From Amycolatopsis coloradensis (GTDB lineage: Bacteria; Actinomycetota; Actinomycetes; Mycobacteriales; Pseudonocardiaceae): a stretch of 62,758 nucleotides of DNA. Both the position numbers and the translations under genes were made by a program. The notes below the pieces were generated by a model. The model worked only from the letters and a program-made list of their open reading frames with translations. It was not told where the DNA came from and did no database searches. Below, piece after piece: positions 55,596-62,758 of the stretch; the first letter of the stretch is position 1, and each line of letters starts with the position of its first letter. Location: the NCBI RefSeq assembly GCF_001953865.1, contig NZ_MQUQ01000041.1:67057-129814 (forward strand), written 5' to 3'.

Positions 55596-57881
55596 ATGGC
55601 GAAAGTACGGACGGAACGCGGCCGGTGGATCACCGTGGAAGGAGCTCGGACACACAATCTCCGCGAGGTGTCGGTGCGGGTACCGAAACACCGGCTGACG
55701 GTGTTCACCGGCGTCTCGGGGTCGGGGAAGTCGTCGCTGGCGTTCGACACGATCGCGGCCGAAGCCGAACGCCTGGTCACCGGGAGCTATCCCGCCTTCG
55801 TCCGGAACCGGCTCCCCCAGCATCCGCCTGCCGACGTCGACCGGATCGACGGGCTGATCTTCACCACGATCGTCGATCAACGGCGGTTCACCGGGAACGC
55901 GCGGTCCACGGTGGGCACGGCGAGCGACATCGCGCCGTTGCTGCGCCTGCTGTTCTCCCGCCTCGGCGAGCCGTGCGCCGGGTTCTCGCCCGCCTATTCG
56001 TTCAACGACCCCAGCGGGATGTGCCCGCGCTGCGAAGGGCTCGGCGTGGTCGACGACATCGATCTCGACCGGCTGCTCGACCGCTCGCGAAGCCTGCGCG
56101 AAGGCGCCGTGCGCTTCCCGACGTTCACTCCCGGTACCTACCGGTGGAAGCGGCTCGTCCACTCCGGACTGGTCGACCCGGATGTCCCGTTGAACCGGTT
56201 ACCGCCGGCGAAGCTCGAAACCCTGCTGCACGCCGAAGGACTCTCCCTCGACAACCCCGGCTCCGAGTACCCCAAACACGGCGTGTTCGACGGAATCCTC
56301 CCGCGACTGCGGGAGTCGTACCTGCGCAAGACGCCGTCACGCCTCACCACCGAGGAGCAGGAAGGGCTCGCCGAGGTCGTCACCCGCGGCACCTGCCCGG
56401 ACTGCGCGGGGACCCGCCTCGCCGAAGCGGCGCGGAAAAGCCTGATCGACGGGCGATCCATCGCGGACTGGTCGGCGCTGCCGGTGGGCGACCTGCACGA
56501 CGTCGTCGCGAGCGTGCGTGATCCGACCGTGGCACCGCTCCTGCAAGCGATTTGCGAACGCCTCGACGCACTGGATTCCGTCGGCCTCGGCTATCTCAGC
56601 CTGTCGCGGGAATCGAGGACGCTGTCCGGCGGCGAAGCCCAGCGCGTCAAGATCGTCCGTCACCTCAGCAGCGCGCTCAGCGACGTCTGCTACGTGTTCG
56701 ACGAGCCCAGCACCGGCCTTCACCCGCACGACGTGCACCGGTTGCTCGAACTGCTGGCCGAACTCCGCGACGCGCACAACACGATCCTCGTGGTCGAACA
56801 CCACCCCGCGGTCATCGCGGCCGCCGACCACGTCATCGACCTCGGCCCCGCCGGCGGCGCCGACGGCGGTCACGTCCAGTTCGAAGGCGATCCCGGCGAA
56901 CTCATCGCGACAGGCACCGAAACGGGGGAGGTTCTCCGTACCCCGCTTCGCTTCCGGGAGCGGACGCGCTCCGCCCGGGGGACCGTGACGATCTCCGGCG
57001 CGAGCAGTCACAACCTCCGTGACGTCACCGTCGACGTGCCGCTCGGCGTCCTGACCGTCGTGTCGGGGGTCGCCGGTTCCGGCAAGAGCACCCTGATCGC
57101 GGGCGAACTTCCCCGGCGGCATCCCGATTTCGTCGTCGTCGAGCAGGCTCCGCTGCGTGGCGGCATCCGCTCCACCCCCGCCACGGTGCTCGGTGTCGCC
57201 GAACCCATTCGCGACACCTTCGGCAAGGCGACCGGGAAGCATCCGTCGTGGTTCAGCGCCAACGGCCGGGGAGCCTGCCCCGTCTGCAAGGGCAAAGGCG
57301 TCATCATCACCGATCTGGCGTTCCTCGACGACGTCCAGACCGGCTGCGACGCCTGCGGCGGTACCCGGTTCACCCCGGAGACGCTCGCCGCCCGGCTGAA
57401 CGGCAACACCATCGCCGACGTCCTGGCGATGAACCCCGCCGATGCCGCCGCCCTGTTCGGCGAGGGCTCCCCCATCGCGCGGCGGCTGCGGTGGCTGGAG
57501 AAGGTCGGCCTCGGCTACCTGAAGATCGGGCAGAGCCTCGACACCTTGTCCGGCGGCGAACGGCAACGGCTTCTGCTGGCCCGCCACCTCGCCGACTCCG
57601 GCCCCGCGGCCGAACTGCGTCTCGTCCTCGACGAACCCACCGCCGGACTGCACGGCAGCGACGTCGACAGGCTGCTCGCGCTCTGCGACGACCTCGTCGA
57701 CGACGGCGCGACACTCGTCCTGATCGAACACAACCAGCGCGTCATCGCGCACGCGGACCACGTCATCGACATCGGTCCCGGCGCTGGTCACGCCGGTGGG
57801 ACGGTCGTGTTCGAGGGCACACCGTCGGCGCTGGCCGAGCACCCCACGTCACTGACGGGCCGTTACCTGCGGAAGCGCTGA
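55596..57881 (+). CDS. UvrA-like ABC ATPase (short, UvrA2/drug-resistance type)
   Basis: This 761-residue protein has two UvrA-type ATPase halves. Walker A motifs are GVSGSGKSS (near 40) and GVAGSGKST (near 490). Signature motifs are LSGGEAQRV and LSGGERQRL, and Walker B segments are VFDEPSTGLHPHD and VLDEPTAGLHGSD. Zinc-finger Cys pairs are CPRCEG, CPDCAG, CPVCKG and CDACGG. It is about 190 residues shorter than housekeeping UvrA, as in UvrA2/DrrC-type proteins linked to resistance against DNA-binding drugs. It is unlikely to be the main repair protein. Confidence 0.87.
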   Translation: MAKVRTERGRWITVEGARTHNLREVSVRVPKHRLTVFTGVSGSGKSSLAFDTIAAEAERLVTGSYPAFVRNRLPQHPPADVDRIDGLIFTTIVDQRRFTGNARSTVGTASDIAPLLRLLFSRLGEPCAGFSPAYSFNDPSGMCPRCEGLGVVDDIDLDRLLDRSRSLREGAVRFPTFTPGTYRWKRLVHSGLVDPDVPLNRLPPAKLETLLHAEGLSLDNPGSEYPKHGVFDGILPRLRESYLRKTPSRLTTEEQEGLAEVVTRGTCPDCAGTRLAEAARKSLIDGRSIADWSALPVGDLHDVVASVRDPTVAPLLQAICERLDALDSVGLGYLSLSRESRTLSGGEAQRVKIVRHLSSALSDVCYVFDEPSTGLHPHDVHRLLELLAELRDAHNTILVVEHHPAVIAAADHVIDLGPAGGADGGHVQFEGDPGELIATGTETGEVLRTPLRFRERTRSARGTVTISGASSHNLRDVTVDVPLGVLTVVSGVAGSGKSTLIAGELPRRHPDFVVVEQAPLRGGIRSTPATVLGVAEPIRDTFGKATGKHPSWFSANGRGACPVCKGKGVIITDLAFLDDVQTGCDACGGTRFTPETLAARLNGNTIADVLAMNPADAAALFGEGSPIARRLRWLEKVGLGYLKIGQSLDTLSGGERQRLLLARHLADSGPAAELRLVLDEPTAGLHGSDVDRLLALCDDLVDDGATLVLIEHNQRVIAHADHVIDIGPGAGHAGGTVVFEGTPSALAEHPTSLTGRYLRKR

Positions 57882-57894
57882 CCTGCGGCAACGC

Positions 57895-57951
57895 GTTCCC
57901 GGCGCCGAACGGCGCCGGGAACACCCACCCGCCCGGGAACAGTTCCCGGGC
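57895..57951 (+). terminator. Two hairpins after the UvrA-like gene
   Basis: The first hairpin has 12-bp arms gttcccggcgcc (57895-57906) and ggcgccgggaac (57911-57922) with loop gaac. The second is a near-continuous palindrome gcccgggaac-a-gttcccgggc at 57931-57951. They lie 13 and 49 bp after the stop and probably terminate the transcript. Confidence 0.7.
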
Positions 57952-58122
57952 AGAGCGAGATGATTCCCGATCAAGCCTTGCCCGACACGCCGGTACCGAA
58001 CAGTTCCTGGCCTGTTTTCGTTGTCACACCGAGGTCGAGGTCACCCGCCTCCTGCCTTTTCGGGCAACGACAGGCACCGGAAGTTCTTATTTCCCTTCAG
58101 GCGAGAAAGGAATCCAGCCATA

Positions 58123-58378
58123 ATGCGAAAGGGTCTCAAGAGGCTTGCGGTCGTGGGCACGGCCGCACTCGGACTGTTCGTGGCCGTTCCGGCGAACGCC
58201 TTCGCCATCGGGCGTCACGGGCACCAATATCGGCGGTGTCTACAACATCTTCTCCGGCAACAACAAGGCGACGATCAACTACGAGCGCAATGGCCGCTAC
58301 GAATCTTCGACTCTCGGCTATTGGCAGGGTGTGGGCTTCTCCGGCACCGTCCGGGTTTACGAAGTGCGCATCTGGTGA
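58123..58378 (+). pseudogene. Small secreted protein with a +1 frameshift
   Basis: The ATG at 58123 has gaaagga upstream and gives a clear signal peptide, RLAVVGTAALGLFVAVPANA, then FAIG. After that the frame turns into Arg/Leu/Gln-rich text. The next frame reads naturally from about 58212 as GVTGTNIGGVYNIFSGNNKA and ends YWQGVGFSGTVRVYEVRIW at the TGA 58376-58378. Removing one G from the ggg at 58210-58212 restores one protein of about 84 residues. The event may be a recent mutation, phase variation or a sequencing error. The mature domain is not recognised. Confidence 0.7.
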
Positions 58379-58402
58379 CGGCCGGCTGAGTGCGTGAGGC
58401 GC

Positions 58403-58431
58403 CGGAGGGCCGGGCAGCGCCCGGCCCTCCG
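58403..58431. terminator. Bidirectional hairpin between convergent genes
   Basis: Perfect 13-bp arms cggagggccgggc and gcccggccctccg enclose the loop agc. It lies 24 bp after the small secreted gene and 14 bp beyond the yidC-like stop, so it can terminate both. Confidence 0.8.
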
Positions 58432-58445
58432 TCATACCAGGCGAC

Positions 58446-59285
58446 CTAGCGCCTCCGGGGCTTCTGCCCGGGGCGCGGACCTGCGACCTGGGGTTTCGCG
58501 ACCTGCCGCGCCTCTTCTTCCCTGTCGACGATCTCGGTGAGGAAGTGCTGCTGCCCCAGCGTCCACACGTTGGTGGCCAGGAAGTACAGCAGGACCCCGA
58601 TCGGCACCGGGAAGAACGCCCCCGAGACCAGCATGCCGAGCGGCGCCAGGTACATCATCAGCTTCGCGATCCCCGCGGCCTGCGGGGCGGTCGTGGTCTG
58701 CCGGGTCAGGCTCGACCGCATCGAAAAGAACGTGGCCAGGCTCGCGATCAGCATCAGCGGCACCCCGACCGCGATCATGTGCGCGTGGTCGGTGCCGAAC
58801 GCGGCCAGCTCCGCCGCCGGTTGCGAAAGCCAGTTGCCGAGCTTCGCGCCGAACAGGTCGGCGTTCAGGAACGACTCCACCCCGGCGCGATCGAACACGT
58901 GATTCGACCGCGCGTCCGGGGTGAAATCACGCAGGACCCAGTACAGAGACAGGAACACCGGCAGCTGGACCAGCGCCGGGAGGCAGCCGCCCAACGGGCT
59001 GGAACCGTTGTCGGCGTGCAGTTTTTGGATCTCTTTCGCCATCCGCTGGCGGTCTTTGCCGTATTTCTCCTTGATTTTCTGCATCTGCGGGGCGAGTGCC
59101 TGGGTTCGCCTGCCCGCGCGCAGCGCGCCGAGCGCGGGTTTCACCAGCAGGAGACGCAGGGTGAAGACGAGGAACGCGATGGAAAGCACCCAGGCCACGC
59201 CTGAGTCGGGGCTTGCCAAGGCGCCGAAGACCTTGTGCCAGAACCAGAGAATGGCGGAAACGGGGTACAGGAAGACATCGAACAT
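58446..59285 (-). CDS. yidC: YidC/Oxa1-family membrane insertase, short paralogue
   Basis: This 279-residue protein has the 60KD_IMP/YidC core. FLVFTLRLLLVKPALGALRA is the first core helix with the conserved Arg. APQMQKIKEKYGKDRQRMAK is the cytoplasmic loop. GCLPALVQLPVFLSLYWVLR, VPLMLIASLATFFSMRSSL and VPIGVLLYFLATNVWTLGQQ are later helices. It helps insert and fold membrane proteins. It is shorter than the housekeeping actinobacterial YidC and lies downstream of a DUF6412 gene, a known arrangement for the second copy. Confidence 0.92.
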   Translation of the reverse strand: MFDVFLYPVSAILWFWHKVFGALASPDSGVAWVLSIAFLVFTLRLLLVKPALGALRAGRRTQALAPQMQKIKEKYGKDRQRMAKEIQKLHADNGSSPLGGCLPALVQLPVFLSLYWVLRDFTPDARSNHVFDRAGVESFLNADLFGAKLGNWLSQPAAELAAFGTDHAHMIAVGVPLMLIASLATFFSMRSSLTRQTTTAPQAAGIAKLMMYLAPLGMLVSGAFFPVPIGVLLYFLATNVWTLGQQHFLTEIVDREEEARQVAKPQVAGPRPGQKPRRR

Positions 59286-59355
59286 GACCAGATCACTCCG
59301 TCGGTTGAAGGTGCGCGGGGCAGGAGTGACTGCCTCACCTTCGAACGAGGAGAAG

Positions 59356-59712
59356 TCAGGCAGCCACGATGTCCGGTGACGGAGCTCGTGGCCGGACGCG
59401 GCCGCGCGCGTCGGGATCGCGCAGGCTCAAGAACAGCCGCGCGCGCTCGCGCAGGCTGATGGCGCGCACCTTCATCGCGGCGGCCGTCGGTTCCAGCCGG
59501 AAGTGCGCCGCGAGCGCGACCAGGATGACGGCGAGAGACGCGGTCAGGGCGGTGGCCAGCCCGAGCGGGTTGGCGACCGCCACCGACGCCGTCAGCGCGG
59601 TGACCAGGCTCAGCGGGTTGACCCCGCCGACGACCGGGAGCACGACGAACAACTCGGGCAGGAACAGCGCAAGCATCAGCTTGAGCCGCACGCCGAAGTA
59701 GGTTCGCTCCAC
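59356..59712 (-). CDS. DUF6412-type small membrane protein
   Basis: From the GTG at 59712 this encodes 118 residues. Two hydrophobic segments (LKLMLALFLPELFVVLPVVG and LATALTASLAVILVALAAHF) are followed by a basic tail ending FLSLRDPDARGRVRPRAPSP. That tail is characteristic of DUF6412 proteins, which are encoded next to a YidC paralogue in many actinobacteria. It is 70 bp upstream of yidC in the same direction. A role as a partner or substrate of that insertase is an inference. Confidence 0.7.
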   Translation of the reverse strand: MERTYFGVRLKLMLALFLPELFVVLPVVGGVNPLSLVTALTASVAVANPLGLATALTASLAVILVALAAHFRLEPTAAAMKVRAISLRERARLFLSLRDPDARGRVRPRAPSPDIVAA

Positions 59713-59775
59713 GTCACCGACCTTACCGGAGATATTGCGTTGCGTGATCGGCGCGGGCGAAGGCAGGCTGTCGCA

Positions 59776-61395
59776 ATGGGACACGTGGAGGTCGCGCACG
59801 TCGAGTACTACCTACCCGACGGGCGGATGCTTCTCGGCGACGTGTCGTTCCGGGTCGGCGAGGGAGCCGTCTGCGCGCTCGTCGGCGCCAACGGGGCGGG
59901 CAAGACGACTCTGCTGCGGCTGATCTCGGGTGAGCTCAAGCCCGACGGTGGCTCGGTGACCATCAGCGGCGGGCTCGGGGTGATGCCCCAGTTCGTCGGA
60001 TCGGTGCGGGACGAACGGACCGTGCGAGACCTGCTCGTCTCGGTGTCACCGGACGCGCTCCGCACCGCCGCCCGCGCTGTCGACGAGGCCGAACTCGCGC
60101 TGATGGAACGCGACGACGAAGCGGCCCAGATGGCCTATGCGCAGGCGCTCGCCGACTGGGGCGACGCACGCGGCTACGAAGCCGAAGTCGTGTGGGACAA
60201 GTGCACGACGGCGGCGCTCAACCTGCCGTACGAGAAGGCGCGCTGGCGCGAAGTGCGCACCCTGTCCGGCGGCGAACAGAAACGGCTGGTCCTGGAGGCG
60301 CTGCTGCTCGGCGGCTCCGGCGTCCTTCTGCTCGACGAGCCGGACAACTACCTCGACGTCCCCGGCAAACTCTGGCTGGAGGAGCGGCTGCGCGAGACCC
60401 AGAAGACCGTGCTGTTCGTTTCGCACGACCGGGAACTGCTGGCGCGGGCGGCCAAGAAGATCATCAGCGTCGAGCCGGGTCCCGGCGGCAGCGACGTCTG
60501 GGTGCACGGTGGCGGCTTCGGCACCTACCATCAGGCACGCACGGAGCGGTTCGAACGCTTCGAGGAGCTTCGCCGCCGGTGGGACGAAAAGCACGCCCAG
60601 CTCAAGAAGCTCGTCGCCGACATGCGTCAGTACGCCGCGCGCAGCGACGAGATGGCCTCGCGCTATCACGCCGCCCAGACGCGGCTACGCAAGTTCGAGG
60701 AGGCCGGAGCGCCCGCCGCTCCCCCGCGCGAACAGAAGATCACCATGCGCCTGCGCGGCGGCCGGACCGGCGTCCGCGCCGTCACCTGCGAAGAACTCGA
60801 ACTCCGCGGTCTGATGAAACCCTTCGACCTGGAGATCTTCTACGGCGAACGAGTCGCGGTGCTCGGCTCGAACGGCTCCGGCAAATCGCACTTCCTGCGC
60901 CTGCTGGCAGGCGAGGACGTCGCGCACGACGGACTGTGGAAACTCGGCGCCCGGGTCGTACCGGGCCACTTCGCGCAGACGCACGCGCATCCGGAACTAC
61001 TCGGCCGGACGCTCGTCGACATCCTCTGGACCGGCTACGCGCGAAGCCGCGGGCCCGCGATGAACATCCTGCGCCGGTACGAACTCGACGGCCAAGGCGA
61101 TCAGCGGTTCGAGAAGCTCTCCGGTGGCCAGCAGGCGCGGTTCCAGATCCTGCTGCTGGAGATCGGCGGCGCCACCATCCTCCTGCTCGACGAACCGACC
61201 GACAACCTCGACCTCGCCTCGGCGGAAGCGCTGCAACAGGCGTTGGAAGCGTACGAAGGAACCACGGTGGCGGTGACGCACGACCGGTGGTTCGCGCGCT
61301 CCTTCGACCGGTTCCTCGTGTTCGGCACCGATGGGAAGGTGCGGGAAACGAGGGAACCGGTGTGGGACGAGCGGCCGGTGCAGCGGACGCGGTAA
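59776..61395 (+). CDS. ABC-F family ATPase
   Basis: This 539-residue protein has two ABC ATPase domains in tandem and no membrane helices. Walker A motifs are GANGAGKTT and GSNGSGKSH, signature motifs LSGGEQKRL and LSGGQQARF, and Walker B segments LLLDEPDNYLD and LLLDEPTDNLD. Between them is a charged linker (about residues 255-320) rich in Arg/Lys helices, as in ribosome-acting ABC-F factors. Family members relieve stalled ribosomes or protect them from antibiotics. It diverges from the DUF6412-yidC operon. Confidence 0.88.
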   Translation: MGHVEVAHVEYYLPDGRMLLGDVSFRVGEGAVCALVGANGAGKTTLLRLISGELKPDGGSVTISGGLGVMPQFVGSVRDERTVRDLLVSVSPDALRTAARAVDEAELALMERDDEAAQMAYAQALADWGDARGYEAEVVWDKCTTAALNLPYEKARWREVRTLSGGEQKRLVLEALLLGGSGVLLLDEPDNYLDVPGKLWLEERLRETQKTVLFVSHDRELLARAAKKIISVEPGPGGSDVWVHGGGFGTYHQARTERFERFEELRRRWDEKHAQLKKLVADMRQYAARSDEMASRYHAAQTRLRKFEEAGAPAAPPREQKITMRLRGGRTGVRAVTCEELELRGLMKPFDLEIFYGERVAVLGSNGSGKSHFLRLLAGEDVAHDGLWKLGARVVPGHFAQTHAHPELLGRTLVDILWTGYARSRGPAMNILRRYELDGQGDQRFEKLSGGQQARFQILLLEIGGATILLLDEPTDNLDLASAEALQQALEAYEGTTVAVTHDRWFARSFDRFLVFGTDGKVRETREPVWDERPVQRTR

Positions 61396-61534
61396 GCCGC
61401 CGGTTCCCCCTGTCGGGCAAGGAAAGGCGACACGCCGACCGACCGTGTCACCAGTGCCGCCGCCGTGTGGTTCAATGCCGCCGCACCGCGTGCCGATACA
61501 CGAGTGCCCGTATAGTCCGAAGGCTGGAGATCTC

Positions 61535-62545
61535 GTGCAGGCCGCCGCAATTCCCTTCGCCATCGCCGCATTGTGCTGCGCGGCGTTCCTGGTGAGCTTC
61601 CTTCGCGACCGACGCCGGCTGCGCAACGGCTTCTACCTCTTCTTCGCACTCCTGTTCCTCGGCATCACCTTCATCGCACTACTCGCCTCGGTCTCGCCCG
61701 ACGCGGCAGGCGTGGTCGCGCTGGGTGTGGTCCTGCTGATCGTGCCGACGGTCCTCGCGTTGACGGTCTTCCTGATCTGCAACGGGATCACCATGCTCCG
61801 CCGCGAGGGCCGGAGGCTCGCCAACGTGCTGTCGCTGCTGACCGGGATCGGCATCTGCCTGCTCATCGTGTTCAACGCGACGGTCACGCGGCTGGCCTGG
61901 GAGCCGCTCGACATCCTCCGGGGCAGCCTCAACGGAATCATCGTCTACGTCTCGTTCCTCTTCGTCTGCTTCCTCCTGTACTCGATCGTCTACGGCCGCA
62001 TCGGCCCCGAGAAGGACGTGGACTTCGTCGTGGTGCTGGGCTCGGGGCTGCTGGACGGCCACCAGGTGCCGCCGCTGCTGGCCAGCCGCCTGAAGCGGGC
62101 CAAACGCGTCGTGGACGCGGAGGCTCGCCGGGGCCGGGAGCCGATGGTGGTCACGTCGGGCGGGCAAGGGCCTGACGAGGACTTGCCGGAATCCCATGCC
62201 ATGGCCGACTACCTGGTCGAGGCCGGGCTACCGAGGGAGCGGATCCGCAGAGAGGACCAGTCACGGACGACGTTCGAGAACCTCACCTTCAGCGCCGAGA
62301 TCATGAGAGAGGAGAAGGCGGACTACCGGTGCACAGTGGTCACGAACAACTTCCACGTGCTCCGCGCCGCCCTCATCGCCCGCCGTGCCAAGGTGGCCGG
62401 TCAGGTCATCGGGTCACCGACGGCGTGGTACTTCTGGCCGAGCGCCACCCTTCGCGAATTCGCGGCCATCCTGGTCGACCACAAGGTCAAGAACCTGATC
62501 ATCTGCGGTTTGATCGTCCTCTCGCAGCTGTCCCGCGCCTTCTAG
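61535..62545 (+). CDS. YdcF/ElyC-family membrane protein (DUF218)
   Basis: From the GTG at 61535, with ggaga 5 nt upstream, this encodes 336 residues. The first 150 form about five membrane helices, for example IPFAIAALCCAAFLVSF, then VVALGVVLLIVPTVLALTVF and GIIVYVSFLFVCFLLYSIVY. The DUF218 domain follows with DFVVVLGSGLLDGHQVPPLL, PMVVTSGGQGPDEDLPESHA and CTVVTNNFHVLRAALIARRA. Relatives act in envelope or murein metabolism. The stop TAG at 62543-62545 overlaps the first base of the IS end, so the native C-terminus may be lost. Confidence 0.85.
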   Translation: MQAAAIPFAIAALCCAAFLVSFLRDRRRLRNGFYLFFALLFLGITFIALLASVSPDAAGVVALGVVLLIVPTVLALTVFLICNGITMLRREGRRLANVLSLLTGIGICLLIVFNATVTRLAWEPLDILRGSLNGIIVYVSFLFVCFLLYSIVYGRIGPEKDVDFVVVLGSGLLDGHQVPPLLASRLKRAKRVVDAEARRGREPMVVTSGGQGPDEDLPESHAMADYLVEAGLPRERIRREDQSRTTFENLTFSAEIMREEKADYRCTVVTNNFHVLRAALIARRAKVAGQVIGSPTAWYFWPSATLREFAAILVDHKVKNLIICGLIVLSQLSRAF

Positions 62546-62758
62546 GGCGTGTCCTGGGGATCTTCAGCGGAGGTGGAGGACGATGCAGGCGAGGATGATT
62601 TCGGCGCGGTGGTAGGCGGCTCGTTTCGCGAACCGTGTTGCCAGACCTCGGAATTGCTTGAGCCGGTTGAAGCATCGCTCGACCACGTTGCGGAGTTTGT
62701 AGAGGTCGGGGTCGAAGGCCGGTGGTCTGCCACCGGCGCTGCCTTTGGCCTTGCGGCG
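62545..62758 (-). mobile_element. IS5-family element, one end, cut by the window edge
   Basis: The sequence gggcgtgtcctgggga at 62545-62560 has the form of an IS5-type terminal inverted repeat. It is followed at once by the 3' end of a transposase on the reverse strand. The other end lies beyond the window, so length and target duplication cannot be given. Confidence 0.7.
62564..62758 (-). CDS. IS5-family transposase, C-terminal fragment
   Basis: The last 64 codons are present. They read RRKAKGSAGGRPPAFDPDLY, then VVERCFNRLKQFRGLATRFA and YHRAEIILACIVLHLR before the TGA. The R-N-V-V-E-R-C-F-N-R-L-K block is the C-terminal DDE-region motif, with the catalytic Glu, of IS5/IS427-group DDE transposases. 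The upstream part is outside the window, and an ORF A/B frameshift arrangement cannot be judged. Confidence 0.88.
   Translation of the reverse strand, partial: RRKAKGSAGGRPPAFDPDLYKLRNVVERCFNRLKQFRGLATRFAKRAAYHRAEIILACIVLHLR

Overview
The window is high-GC actinobacterial DNA, most likely from Pseudonocardiaceae and probably an Amycolatopsis-like organism. This is inferred from the strong G/C third-position bias, GTG starts, TTA codons confined to few genes, many short intergenic palindromes, and the mix of TetR, WYL, MerR and LuxR regulators. No rRNA, tRNA or CRISPR array was seen. One insertion sequence is cut by the right edge.

Left flank (1-13.9 kb): ordinary small gene units. These are a truncated NTF2-like gene, a ribosome-associated HPF/RaiA-like protein, a TetR/DUF1348 divergent pair, a HEAT-repeat protein coupled to a MerR regulator that carries its own HEAT repeats, an HNH protein, an FkbM methyltransferase, a NarL-type two-component system diverging from a secreted alpha/beta hydrolase, and a WYL regulator diverging from epoxide hydrolase, winged-helix and GNAT genes.

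Core (13.9-42.6 kb): a nonribosomal peptide biosynthetic cluster with an unusual parts list. SbnA- and SbnB-type enzymes should make L-2,3-diaminopropionate (Dap). An ornithine-carbamoyltransferase homologue that has lost the ornithine-recognition motifs could carbamoylate Dap to 3-ureidoalanine (albizziine). Two NRPS proteins (C-A-T-C-A-T-TE and C-A-T-C-A-T), a stand-alone A domain, a stand-alone PCP, an MbtH protein and a SyrP/TauD-like dioxygenase assemble and hydroxylate the peptide. Pocket residues suggest Thr and Asn (or an Asn-like residue) for the TE-bearing protein and a Gln-like residue, possibly ureidoalanine, for one module of the other. Two lantibiotic-dehydratase-like proteins (LanB/PEARL type, glutamylation part only, no elimination domain) and a PLP-dependent Ser/Thr dehydratase homologue lie in one operon with the carbamoyltransferase and SbnB. 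No RiPP precursor is visible. This suggests aminoacyl-tRNA-dependent chemistry applied to an NRPS product or intermediate, and it is the main candidate for an undescribed system. Two translationally coupled LuxR regulators, both with TTA codons, and one MFS exporter complete the cluster.

Right flank (42.6-62.8 kb): a decayed gene at the cluster edge, a small membrane protein, a FAD monooxygenase diverging from a TetR regulator around a large palindrome, a surface/secreted block (one PE_PGRS-like glycine-rich protein with RTX-like units and two paralogous beta-helix-like proteins), a VOC protein, a fused indolepyruvate:ferredoxin oxidoreductase diverging from an Lrp regulator, a repeat-rich 0.5-kb spacer, a WYL regulator diverging from a UvrA-like ATPase, a frameshifted small secreted protein, a DUF6412-YidC operon, an ABC-F ATPase, a YdcF-type membrane protein and the end of an IS5-family element that abuts the ydcF stop codon.
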